Part shown: positions 37,801 to 46,498 of the stretch, piece by piece | Layout: each line of letters begins with the position of its first letter | Numbering within the stretch: the stretch's first letter is position 1 | Origin: Dasyornis broadbenti | Lineage: Eukaryota; Chordata; Aves; Passeriformes; Dasyornithidae | Length of the DNA stretch: 64,000 nucleotides | NCBI GenBank assembly: GCA_013397935.1 | Contig: VZRN01006441.1 | Coordinates: 20,777-84,776 of the forward strand | Reading direction: 5' to 3' | Program-made: the position numbers and the translations under genes | Notes under the pieces: generated by a model | Told to the model about the DNA's origin: nothing | The model's database searches: none | Seen by the model: the letters and a program-made list of their open reading frames with translations, nothing else

Positions 37801-40800
37801 CCTGCACTGGTTCCTCTTGTCTTTGTCTATCACGCACTGCCGGTTGAACCTGGGAGGAGATGGGAAATACAGCATGGAGCAACCAGCCTGGCATCTGCGA
37901 CCCCCTCACTGTGAGCAGCCCCAAAACCACCCCAAACACAGCCCCAGACCTCCCTGAGCTCCGCACTGCATCAGCCCAGAGAAGAGCCAAAGGTTCACAA
38001 GGAATGGATTGAATCAACATTGGCTTGGCCCGGCTCCTCCTCTTCCCCACGGCCATGAGCCAGAGCTTCAGACCACCCACCCTGCAGGGACTGCAGTGGT
38101 TTTGGCTGCGAAAGCACAACTGGGACTCAAGTTGTGCTCTGGTAGGAGCTCCATCTCCCACTTCCAGGCAGTGTTTGGGTGTTCAGCATTGGGGTTTGTC
38201 TGATTTCACTTGTTCACCATTCTAAGATTTGTGTAGAACAAACCGCGTTACGGGCCGCATGCCCTTGGGTCTGCGGCCTTGTCCTGAAGCCTCCTAATTC
38301 CTCCTCATTTCAATGGGGATTTAGGAACCCTTGTGCTGTTCCAAGCTTGGCAGCTTTCCCCATGGTGGGTGAAACAATGGAAGGGGGAATCTTCCACGCA
38401 GAGAGGAGACGACGTGGGTTGCTCCGGGACAATCAGGTTTAAAAGCCGAGGCACTTTGCCAGACTGGTAAAAAGCCAACGGTACGAAGGCCCAAAGACTT
38501 TCAGAGGAATTCACGTCTGTGATAAGCAGAGCTCCGAGCTGGGCTGAGCTCACCAAATAAGGGCTTGCAGACAAGCCTGGCTTCCATGCTGTGGATCTTC
38601 CCTGAGCTGCCAAATATCACAGAGATTCATGGATTCCTGGGGAGAGGCAACAACTCCGCTCCCAGGAGACCAACAACTGGAATTTCAAAGAAACCAGTAG
38701 CAGCTGTCATCTCCTCCTGCAGGAATCCCACAGTTCATGGGGTGGGCACTGTGTGGGTGGACATTGCTGTCACCTCAGTTGTCTTTCCTGGCTGGTGTGC
38801 CCTGGAGCGATAATGACACCAGGAACATTTGGAACAAGTAGAGTGACTCACATTGGAAAAAATTTGGAATGTTCTTAGAGGAGGAAGAGCTTTGGAACAG
38901 AAAGAAAACCCCCAGGTTTTAATTAGAGATGAAGGGCTTGAGTGTATTCAGGTTTGGGATTTCTTTCCACTTTCTCCTGTGCTAAAACAAACATCATTTC
39001 TTTCTAAGGTCAATCAAGATAGCAGCTTTATGATTTATGGCCTCCTCCTGGCTAAAAAACACTCAAATATGTACCTGTGTGCCAAAGTGGATGTGAATCT
39101 CTGGTCCACACTTAATTCTCAGAATGTTAATAAAATCATCACTGATAAGTCAGTGTACATAATCTATTGTATTTCAAAACAAAAACGGAGAAGCTGTGAG
39201 AGGGGGCGTGAAGGCTTTGGAGGTGACAGACTCTTGGATGCTTGTGGGTTTTTACCAGGAAAAGCAAGAAATAGGGAATCTCTGGAGCTTTGCTCCTTTG
39301 TCACCTTGGCTTTCCCTTGCTGGGCTGTGGCGAGGTCATGGTGTCACTCCACACAATCAGGGTCTGTATTTGCGCAACATCAGTCAAACCTCAGGTTTTA
39401 GGTTGTGCTCGAAGCTCTCCGAGGTCTTTTCCAACCCAGTTAATTCTGTGATTCTCTGATTCTCAGGTCTGTGAGTTTCCCTTGATTCACACCATAGGGA
39501 AAACAGTGACGGTGAACTCACTCAGTGCATTCCTCAGTGTCACAGAAAGTCTCAGGGTCCAAGACAAGACAGGACTGAGTTTAGAGACAGGACCGACTTC
39601 ACCCCTTGTAAACCAAACTGCAGCCCTTCTGTCGGCCTTCGTGGCACGGCAACTTGGCATTGGCAACAAGAGGCCCTGATCCCCACCCCAAATGATCTCC
39701 TGCACCCATAAATCGCATTTATCAACCGCAGAAATGGCGGTACCTGCAGGAGTAGACGTGGTTCTTGCGGACGCTCCTCCTGAAGAAGCCTTTGCAGCCG
39801 TCACAGCTGGAGGCCCCGTAGTGCTTGCCGGTGGCCCGGTCCCCGCAGATGGAGCACAGGGAGCTGACACCATTGGGGAGCAGGTTGGTGTTCGCTGACT
39901 CGGCCGCGATGGCTTCTGCGAGGAAGGAAGGGACACAATCATTAATTCCATCACAATCTCCCTGTGATGGAAACGTCTCAATTTACGGTCGTGCACTTCC
40001 CCAGCTCAGATACTTTGCTTCTGGCATCGGTGTTTTTCTTCACTTCAGTGATCAGAGAGATTTCAAGCTGCATAACCCAGACTGCTTGTGAGAATTTATC
40101 AATTATCACTGCTTTCCTGGGCAGATATAAAGAAACCTCACCTGCATGTGAGTTTTATGGTTTTGAGGGATGGGGAGCCACCTCCTCAATGAGATACCTG
40201 AAGAATCGCTGGTTCAAAGCTGGTGTTCACAGAAAACAATGTAAAAAAACCTCATTAACTTGAATAAATAGAAAGCAGAGAAGAAACAGCAGAGGCAGAA
40301 AGGATGAAGTAGTTCATCCTTTGTTTCATGCCCGTGACAGAGGTGTTGAAGGTAAGAGGTTGCTCTTGAGAGTTCTGCAGCTCCCACAGGGATCCCTTTA
40401 GTTCTTAGTCTGGTCCCTGCTCTGAAATTCCCTCTGAAGAGGCTCATTGCTCTCCACTAGAAAGCAACAGAGGCGTGCAGGAAGATCAACCTTCTAAATT
40501 AGGGACCTAAAGTTAGGTCATATGAATGCCCTCTGCCATGTCCTCCGTTTGCAGCCACTCATTTGGGGCAGGAATAGCGCTGCCCCTGCCTGCCCTGTGT
40601 GTACACTCTGCTGAAAGCTCCCCTTGGAGCCTCTCCCTCGGCCTTAACTACCAGACTCGCTGCCCTCTTCATCCTCCTCATCTGAGGCACAGCTCGGGGA
40701 AGGGAAAAAAAACAGGAGACCCTCGTGAAGAGGGAGAAGACAATGTTTGTATCTCTCCATCTGTTTGCAGAGCCTGACCTGGGCACTCACTGCAGGACAG

Positions 40801-43800
40801 TTTTATGAATTTATCACACCTCTGGGAGCATGCTCTGTGCTCCAGGGGAGCTCATCCCGTGCTCCAGTGACCTCAGAAAAGTCTCTGGGACAAGACACAT
40901 CCTGACGCATCTGTGGGATGACATCCTCGGAGCAGAGATGGGGAAAGCTCAGCTTAGCACTTCCTTAGAGAAAACACTCAAAGGGGAGGAATTGTCACCC
41001 GATCTGCCTCGAGAGAGAGAGTTTTCTAATCCAAAATGCATAAAAATAGCTCTGGGTAATCCACACACAAAATGTACATACACAGAGAGAGAGAGAGAGA
41101 GAGAAGGTTATTTTTGTGTGTGAATACACACCAAAAATTTATAGTGAAAATATTTGCTATGCAAGGAAAATTGTAATCAATCCCCCTCCAAAAAAAAAAA
41201 AAAAACACCAAACCCAAAAAACCCTAAAAAACAAAGCCAATAAAGTTTTAGGTTTTTTTTTTAAATGGGAAGTTTCTTAGCTAAGGCTGAGACTAAGACA
41301 TTTTTAGTTAAGGCTTCACTAATGCAAAGTTCAGACTTCCTGTCACCCCTTAAAATAACCCTTTTGACCCATATTCACTTTCTGGTGTACGGATGAGTAA
41401 ATAAGTGGGTTACAGCAAGATGGGAACCACATGACAAGAAAGAATGACAGCATCAAAATCATTCTTCGGTCATTATGACAGGAATTGAAATGTTCATCTT
41501 CCCAAAATCTATGTAAGATGCTCCCAGCTCTGGCATTCATCAGGAAGTGACACTTGGGTCCTTTGGGAACATTGTCTGTGTCAGAGGTGTTTAATGGCAA
41601 TTTAGGTTGATTTTAAGGTTTTTGGTTTGGTTTTTTTTTTTTTTGCAATGACTCTTGATTTTATTTTGCTTAATAGCTCAGTATTAAATGAACTGTACTG
41701 CAAAATATGCTTGATGCTGGAAAGTATTCCGACAACGCACCAGAAAAGACTTTTTCTTTTTCCTTTATGCGAGAAGGATGTGAGACTCTGCTTGCTGATA
41801 CAAAGAAGGAATTAATAATCTGGCATTAAACCAGGTATTACTGGAGGAGGAACCATCAGCTCTGTGTGTGTGTGAGGGCCCGTGGAAATCAGCAAACCAA
41901 ATTTTGCCCTCACTTTTCTCCATGGAAGCACAAACAAAGCACCAGTGGGTTGGGTGGCTCTGTGTTAGGGCAGCTCCACAGCTGAAAGTTCAAACCCTGG
42001 GAGGGAGCCACGTGTCCTTTTCAGCTGAATTGGCTGAATGTGAACAGAACAGAAATTTTAAAAATTAATTAAAAAAAAAAAAAAATGGAAAGCCCTAAGA
42101 CAGAATGCACAGTAATTATGGTGATAAATTTTAATTACAGAATCCTGTCACCAGCTAATGATGGGTTCCAAAGGAGAATTAGCTCAGAGAAGAGCAAAAC
42201 ACAACCATTATCACAGGCACCAGAAAACTCTTTCAATGCAGCTTGCAAATCTACCCAGGGTTTGGGGTTTTCCTGGACTGATCACTGCGAGGAAAGGCAG
42301 AGGAAAGGCAGGATCCCTGGCAGCACAGTCCCCTTCCTGTGAAACCTGCTTCACGTGCGCCATCCCTGCCTAACACAAGGAACAGCTCCTAAGCCTGCCA
42401 GGCTGCCTCTGAAATTTCCACTGGGGAGACGAACTTGATTTTGTTCTCCAGGAAGAGACCACAACTCACCTTGGCTTTGTGTGGCGCCCAGGCTGAGCTG
42501 AGGCTCTGCTCGTGGCCAGACTCCTCGCTAGGGTTATCCCCAAGGTTCACTGGCAGAAAAAAATCTGAAGTTTTGACCGTTTTTGTGAGTTATACACAAT
42601 CAATGTGCAGACTGGGAGCTGCCTAATGCTGAGAAGAGCATCCTGGTGGCGTCCCCAGCTTTGGGGTCAGCCAAGCTCAAATGCACAGAGATTTTTGGTA
42701 CCTCCCTGCCTCTGTGCGTCAATCATTGCCTCACCAGGGCTGGAATGCCAATGCTGGTTTTACAGTGATAAGAAATGGCACTGGGGATGTTCTCATGACA
42801 CCTGACCACGGCTCTGCTTTTCCTTTCAGTTGCATTACTGGCTACAGCTCTCCCAGACGCACATTGCAAAAGGGAATTGTCTTGTCCTACTTTCCAGACT
42901 GGCTTTTACCTACTCGGAAATCCAAATTTTGGTGCATGTAATCTGCCGTGAGCAAATCCCCAAATGACACGAGCTGGGCTAGAATGTGAAGAGATCCCAA
43001 GCGTGGATTTAGGGCTTGCACACACACACAGCCGAGCTCGGTGCCAAAGCCGGCATTGCGAAACCTGTACACACAAATGTAGGGCAGGAGCGGGGTTAAA
43101 CCCTGGCCACGTGCAGGTCAGCCTCTTTCTACATCAACTTTCAGCAAATAAAGAGGGTTTTGAGATATAAAACATAGCTGTGATCCCAAATCCTGCAGGA
43201 ATGATGGTGAAGGGGCCCTGCAGAAAGGCCAGAGCAGCTCCCAGGGGCAGGTGCAGGTCGAGGGATGGTAAATCACTGCCAAAACATCTCTGGGGGCTTT
43301 TGCAGGGTCTGAACTGGGTCAGGCTCCAGCAGGGCCGGGAAAGGTTTCAGCAGCCTCGTGCTAAAGTGCCGGGGGTCAGGGAGGCGGGTGGGTGCCGAGG
43401 CAGGACAGCGAGCAGCACCCCGGGAGAAAGCGCTCCCAACTCCCGATGGAAGAATTGGGGCTGCATCGCAATAATGCCTCATGTCTTAACCAAAATGGGA
43501 CAACTCTGACCAGAGCGTGAGGAAACAGGCATTAACCACACATAAAAACTGAGAATGTGGCTTGTTGTGCCAGCCAAGAGAAAGGAAACAAATTTGTACA
43601 GAATGGGAACATTTCTGCTGTTACAACACTTATTTCACAAAGGAAAGACAGAATTAGCAGTGATTTTTGCTCTTTTCCTTTTGCCATTCTTTCTATCTAA
43701 ACCAGAATAATATTTCTATCACTCCCATAATGGGTTCTATTCTTTATTTTGAATAAGTCTTAAAATTCTTGGCAAATTATGGGCTATTTGAAGGTGGAAA

Positions 43801-45852
43801 ATCCAAAATACATATCTGAGCAAATCTCAGAATGACAGCAGCTTCCTGAAGAAGAAACATCTGAGCACAGGAAGTGCGCTCCACAAAATTAATCCACCCA
43901 AAATTTTGATGACATAATGTTCTGAAGAAAGAAAGAGTTGGTTTCAAGAAAGCATGGCCTTATTTGAAAATATGCCAATTTTCACTTTTGGAATTGTTCT
44001 GGATGTAAGAATCTGTGCTGAGTCCATTAAAATAAATATTACATCCCTTCCTGTTCGTGTTTATAGAGGGCAAAGCTGCCATCATTTAGCAGGGAAAATA
44101 ATACAAATTAGTCTTAGGAGAGATATAAACAATCTGTAAAAAATCCAGTATAATTGTAAAAAAATACCTAAAATGAAATCTTTTTCTTGATTCTAACAAA
44201 TTTTTAAGTATTTCTGAAGCTACAAGGAAACAGTGATTTTGAGTTACCTCAAGGGGCTGAACTCAGCTGGACAGCACTAGATTTCCATGCATGGCCATTT
44301 CAGGTCTTTTTTGAAGTTATTTTTACAAACTGAAGAAAAGGACACTTACCCAAGACAAACAAGGTAATTTCAAAGCAGCTACTTCCCGAGAGAGCTGGTT
44401 AGTCATTAACAGCTAAACAAATAACACAATACCGAGCTCGATAAAGTTCAGGAAAAAACTCAACCTGTCAGTTCCACTGCGCGAATCAACAGAGAGCCCC
44501 AACAGGCGCTGGTGGTTCGTTCACAAAATTATATCAGATTTTCAGGAAATTTGTGCTGCTTCAAAAAGTGAAAGATCTCTTCTTGTTCAACAGGAAGTGA
44601 GAAAGCGAAATGTGTGTTAAATAATATTTCTGGAGAAGGATGAGAGATGGAAACCTTTCTGCAAGGATAAAGGATAAGGTTCAGTCTATCGGAAGCTGGC
44701 AAAAACGATATATATTGAAAATCCTTGATTTGGAGACAGCCAGAGCCTTACAGAAGTCAACTTCAAATTCAAGTTCCTCTGGGCCTTTTAACTTTACTTG
44801 TCTCCTGATATCCCCCCATGCCCCACAGTAATAAGTCCACTCATTTTATATTGCAGGTGATAGCCCTACTGAAGCTCTAATTTCCTTTGATGAGCCAGTT
44901 AATGAGCAAACGTGAAAATCCCATCTTAATTTCACTAAGCTGCTTAACGAATTAAAAGAAAAGGCCGCCAAAACTCTCCAAAGGGATCGCTCACGCTGGG
45001 ACCTCACTCCGTTGCACGATTGGTTCCGTGCTATGTGACCAAAACGTCCTTTATTTTTACACAGCGAGCAGTTGATTCCACAGAACGGAGCTCACTTTAT
45101 GTCAGAGTACTTTTGACAGCAAAAAAATTTAAATACCACACAAAGCGCTTTATTTCTGTGAACAAAGCGAAAGTCCCGGCGTATAAACACTGCTGCCTCC
45201 CAGCCAAGTCTTTTTGTGCCCTAAAAACTGTTGGACCATCTTGGGAGCCAGGAAAGAAATATAGGGCAGGGAATGATTTGGATATTGCTTCTCAATCCAA
45301 GCCCCTGCGACCAGCTGAAATGGGACACACGGTCATGGTCATGCCATTTGGGACGACATGTTTTCCCGAGGATTAAATATCAAACGAAGCCGTATGCGGG
45401 AACGACACACACATTTTAACGAGAAATGTTGGTGATAACTCCTCTCCTAAATGATACAACCCGGGGAATGCCGTGAAGACCTCTGCCAACATTTGCAAAA
45501 CCTGGTGGGCTCTTCAGGACATGACACGGCCCAGCAACGGAAAGAATAACCCGAAACAGGACCGGCAAACGAAGGGGTCGCATTCCAGCCCAAACATAAC
45601 CACAGATGCAACAGAGGTTGACAGGTCAGCTGCTTAAATATCACCCTTTCCCCCACACCTCCCACCTGCCTTCCCTCAGTGTCCAGCTTTATAACAAAAG
45701 TAGTAGAGCTCAGTCAAAAAACGAGGGAAATTCTCACCGGTGTTGTTGGGGAGCACGCGGAGGTTGTCGAATTCCAGCATGGTGTAAGAGGAGTCCAAGG
45801 AGTCGACATAGTCTGGCATATCCATGTCCATGATGGACTGACAAAGCTTCAT
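23765..45852 (-). CDS. HNF4B: HNF4B, hepatocyte nuclear factor 4-type nuclear receptor (full coding span)
   Basis: Ten minus-strand exons, 5' to 3': 45852-45738, 39915-39744, 37849-37755, 31036-30930, 29854-29699, 29166-29079, 28289-28137, 26120-25884, 25031-24918 and 23901-23765. They total 1374 bases, giving 457 residues plus stop, with every junction GT-AG and in phase. Domains: P1-type A/B region (1-58); two C4 zinc fingers (Cys59, 62, 76, 79 and Cys95, 101, 111, 114) with P-box CDGCKG; ligand-binding domain about 140-375 with the helix-5 motif LLRAHAGEHLLLG (Arg220 is the fatty-acid-contacting position in HNF4A/G structures) and helix-12 AF-2 core LLQEMLLG (367-374); F domain to 457 ending PKQEIL. 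HNF4 receptors bind DR1 sites as homodimers in the nucleus and drive liver, gut and kidney genes. The A/B, hinge and F regions match neither HNF4A nor HNF4G, hence HNF4-beta. The start is the ATG giving MKLCQSIMDMDM, aligning with MRLSKTLVDMDM of HNF4A P1 forms; internal Met8, 10 and 12 are alternatives. Confidence 0.93.
23902..24917. other. HNF4B intron 9
   Basis: About 1.0 kb, gtatgt...cccacag on the minus strand. It contains a T/A homopolymer near 24582-24592 and an AT-rich stretch of ACTTAAATAAA-like units at about 24728-24825. No other element is recognised. Confidence 0.7.
24918..25031 (-). CDS. HNF4B: HNF4B exon 9 (F domain, residues 375-412)
   Basis: Acceptor cacttgcag precedes 25031 and donor gtatgtg follows 24918. 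With the G from exon 8 it encodes GTTADLQYQSAPPNLNLEPL and on to VIHAAPD. Only weak similarity to the matching HNF4A exon remains, but position, phase (1 in, 1 out) and splice sites fit. At 114 bases it is symmetric, so skipping it keeps the frame. Confidence 0.82.
25032..25883. other. HNF4B intron 8 with CR1 insertion
   Basis: 852 bases, gtacga...ttgcag on the minus strand. A CR1 fragment (25513-25786) fills about a third of it. The rest is unique sequence with no open frame of note. Confidence 0.75.
25513..25786 (-). mobile_element. CR1 LINE 3' fragment in HNF4B intron 8
   Basis: Contains 'tggttttggttggaagggatctta', 'cttggacacttccaggga', 'cagcttctctggcaccctgtgccagggcctcctcaccctta' and 'ttctttcagtttaaaaccacttccccctgtcct', the order of a reversed CR1 3' end. 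It runs in the same direction as the HNF4B transcript and begins about 97 bases after the exon 8 donor. Confidence 0.9.
25884..26120 (-). CDS. HNF4B: HNF4B exon 8 (ligand-binding domain, residues 296-374, AF-2)
   Basis: Encodes DCKGLSEPGKVKNMRFQVQV through NLEDYINDRQYDSRGRFSD, LQSITWQMIEQVQFVKLFGV and ARIDSLLQEMLLG. It spans helices 9-12 including the dimer interface and AF-2. A 227-residue open frame over 25751-26434 is a wrong-frame shadow of this GC-rich exon. The donor is gtacga. Confidence 0.97.
26121..28136. other. HNF4B intron 7
   Basis: About 2.0 kb, gtgaga...ctcccag on the minus strand. I recognise no repeat. A G/A-rich stretch lies at 26645-26705 (ggaattggagggg and ggaattggaggag units), and open frames here lack exon features. 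Confidence 0.7.
28137..28289 (-). CDS. HNF4B: HNF4B exon 7 (ligand-binding domain, residues 245-295)
   Basis: Encodes GNDFIIPMHCPELEIARVAT and then RILDELVKPLRDIQIDDNEYA to KAIIFFDP, plus one base of Asp296. The acceptor gtcttcccag and donor gtgaga are both strong. It covers helices 6-9 of the ligand-binding domain. Confidence 0.97.
28290..29078. other. HNF4B intron 6
   Basis: 789 bases, gtgaag...ttcccag on the minus strand. No repeat or open frame of note. Confidence 0.75.
29079..29166 (-). CDS. HNF4B: HNF4B exon 6 (ligand-binding domain, residues 216-244)
   Basis: Encodes VALLRAHAGEHLLLGVAKRS and IPYTDFLLL, plus one base of Gly245. LLRAHAGEHLLLG is the HNF4 helix-5 signature. The KRSIPYTDF segment differs from the HNF4A and HNF4G versions and helps mark a third paralogue. 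The donor is gtgaag. Confidence 0.97.
29167..29698. other. HNF4B intron 5
   Basis: 532 bases, gtaaaa...cctccag on the minus strand. No repeat or gene is recognised in it. Confidence 0.75.
29699..29854 (-). CDS. HNF4B: HNF4B exon 5 (hinge and start of ligand-binding domain, residues 164-215)
   Basis: Starts in phase 0 with YLSLSPVHSADIAMKKVATI, then NDVCESMKQQLLVLVEWAKY and IPAFCELPLDDQ. The hinge part is paralogue-specific; the part from VCESMK on is almost invariant across HNF4 receptors. The acceptor is ctctttcag and the donor gtaaaa. Confidence 0.97.
29855..30929. other. HNF4B intron 4
   Basis: About 1.1 kb, gtagga...ctttcag on the minus strand. It contains an A-homopolymer at about 30296-30306 and no recognised element. 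Confidence 0.75.
30930..31036 (-). CDS. HNF4B: HNF4B exon 4 (post-finger extension and hinge, residues 128-163)
   Basis: Encodes AVQNERDRISIRRSSYED then NGSLSINILTQAEAMAQQ. The VQNERDRIS.RRSSYED block after the second finger is an HNF4 hallmark. The rest of the hinge differs from both HNF4A and HNF4G. The acceptor cgtttcag and donor gtagga are clear. Confidence 0.97.
31846..31876. repeat. 31-base A homopolymer
   Basis: Uninterrupted A run on the plus strand. I see no clear retroposed source upstream and no target-site duplication, so it is listed as a simple repeat. Confidence 0.9.
35127..35222 (-). mobile_element. CR1 LINE internal/3' remnant
   Basis: 'catttcctggggagcctgttcagtgccccaccaccctcaggggg' and 'cctaatatccaacataaacctctcctgacacaattta' match the reversed CR1 segment that normally reads FTTCCTGGGG.., 'ccaacctaaacctcccctgacacaactt'. 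The terminal tail is missing. Confidence 0.75.
35282..35448. repeat. ~83-bp duplication flanking a single N (likely assembly artefact)
   Basis: 35282-35364 and 35366-35448 both start tacacagttccttgtttcaa, run through aaggggatt and a 16-17 A run to ggaaaa, and end near cacgtctta. One N (35365) separates them. The tails differ in a few bases, as noisy reads of one locus would. Confidence 0.8.
37199..37242. repeat. 22-bp tandem repeat, two copies
   Basis: cacctgtggggaacactgga-gt (37199-37220) is followed directly by cacccgtggggagcacagga-gt (37221-37242). A third, degenerate start (cacctttctcc) follows. Confidence 0.75.
37755..37849 (-). CDS. HNF4B: HNF4B exon 3 (second zinc finger, residues 96-127)
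   Basis: The first base completes Arg96, then FNRQCVIDKDKRNQCRYCRL and KKCFRAGMKKE plus one base of Ala128. Cys101, Cys111 and Cys114, with Cys95 from exon 2, form the second C4 finger. Asn98 and Ile103 replace the Ser and Val I recall for HNF4A/HNF4G. The acceptor is cctcccag and the donor gtgggt. Confidence 0.98.
37850..39743. other. HNF4B intron 2
   Basis: About 1.9 kb, gtaccg...cctcccag on the minus strand. It contains a short CR1 3' tail (39405-39465). A 182-codon plus-strand open frame at 38853-39401 shows no known similarity and no exon context. Confidence 0.75.
39405..39465 (+). mobile_element. CR1 LINE 3' tail
   Basis: 'ctccgaggtcttttccaacccagttaattctgtgattctctgattctc' is a forward CR1 end: the AGGTCCCTTCCAACCC block followed by ATTCTGTG-type 8-bp terminal repeats. 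Confidence 0.75.
39744..39915 (-). CDS. HNF4B: HNF4B exon 2 (first zinc finger, residues 39-95)
   Basis: Two bases complete Glu39, then AIAAESANTNLLPNGVSS, then LCSICGDRATGKHYGASS, CDGCKGFFRRSVRKNHVYSC and two bases of Arg96. Cys59, 62, 76 and 79 form the first C4 finger, and CDGCKG is the P-box that sets half-site choice. The acceptor cttcctcgcag and donor gtaccg flank it. Confidence 0.98.
39916..45737. other. HNF4B intron 1
   Basis: About 5.8 kb, gtgaga...cctcgcag on the minus strand. It holds a (GA)n microsatellite (41083-41105), several A/T homopolymers (near 41191, 41631, 42070), a locally GC-rich stretch (43190-43460) and, next to exon 1, a CpG-retaining stretch from about 45.0 kb. No coding exon is found. 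Confidence 0.7.
41083..41105. repeat. (GA)n microsatellite
   Basis: About ten uninterrupted GA units within acacagagag...gagaagg on the plus strand. Confidence 0.9.
45738..45852 (-). CDS. HNF4B: HNF4B exon 1 (start codon, A/B region, residues 1-38)
   Basis: ATG at 45852-45850 opens MKLCQSIMDMDMPDYVDSLD, then SSYTMLEFDNLRVLPNNT and one base of Glu39; donor ggtgag. This aligns without gaps with the HNF4A P1 first exon (MRLSKTLVDMDMADY, then TTLEFENVQVL). The length, 38 codons plus one base, matches the HNF4A exon as I recall it, so the upstream ATG at 45852 is preferred. The -3 base is A. Confidence 0.92.
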
Positions 45853-46250
45853 TATTACTTGACAACAGCGAGGGAAGCGGCAAAAACAGCCCTGCTGTCA
45901 ATCACAGCCAAGGTTTCCTCTGCAAAGAGAGACACCCCGGGCCTGGCGATGACAAATCATTACCCAGCTCGGCCCGCAGTCCCCTCCCCGTGCCAGGACA
46001 GAAGGGACGAGGCCGATCCCTCTGGCGCAGTCCCCTCCCTTCCCGGGGTGCATCTCGCTCCCTGGCTCCTGATAAGGTGATGCAGATAAGGCCTAGACTC
46101 CAACGCCTTGGATTGCATCTTCGGGTCAATTAGGCCGGGTTTATGGCTGCTCCTGCACAAACATTTTGAGAAGGGCTGAGGAGAGGCCGTCGCACGCAGG
46201 TGTCCCTGTCCTGGGGCAGAGCAGTGGTCATGTCCAGCTGTCACCTTGCT
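45853..46250 (-). promoter_or_regulatory. Probable HNF4B proximal promoter with GATA and forkhead motifs
   Basis: The 400 bases upstream of the start codon are GC- and CpG-richer than the surroundings. On the plus strand TGATAAG (46070-46076) and AGATAAG (46084-46090) form a closely spaced GATA pair. ACAAACA (46157-46163; TGTTTGT on the minus strand) is a forkhead/FOXA core. GATA and FOXA factors are known regulators of endodermal HNF4 genes. No TATA box is evident and the transcription start is unknown, so this is inference. Confidence 0.35.
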
Positions 46251-46487
46251 GGGTTACCAGCCCTTGGGGAAGGAGCAAATGGTGTCACTGGACGCTCATG
46301 GGGACAATAAATCAGGGTCCCACTGGCTGAAGACCATCAAGACAGGTCAGCGTTGAGAACCTGAGTCATTTCCGTGAGACACCAACTGTGCTTACACCGG
46401 GTCACACCTCGAGTTGCTGCTGGAAGGGAGGAATGAGGCTCGTTCCAGCTATAAACCTGGTTTCACCCTGCTCCGTAGGCAGAGGGG

Positions 46488-46498
46488 NNNNNNNNNNN
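46488..46498. other. Assembly gap, 11 N
   Basis: Unknown bases flanked by G-rich sequence (agagggg before, gggaggggg after), typical of a hard-to-read G tract. It lies about 0.64 kb upstream of the HNF4B start codon. Confidence 0.99.

Noticed and set aside
38853..39401. 182-codon plus-strand open frame in HNF4B intron 2
   Set aside because: Antisense to the gene, no known similarity, no splice signals in frame.
39487..39996. 169-codon minus-strand open frame over HNF4B exon 2
   Set aside because: Wrong-frame shadow; the true frame of 39744-39915 encodes the first zinc finger.
41343..41600. Minus-strand 85-codon frame with a stretch resembling a receptor membrane segment (WFPSCCNPLIYS)
   Set aside because: Only a dozen residues look familiar, with no other family motif or neighbouring exon. 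A short NPLIY-like match is likely chance.
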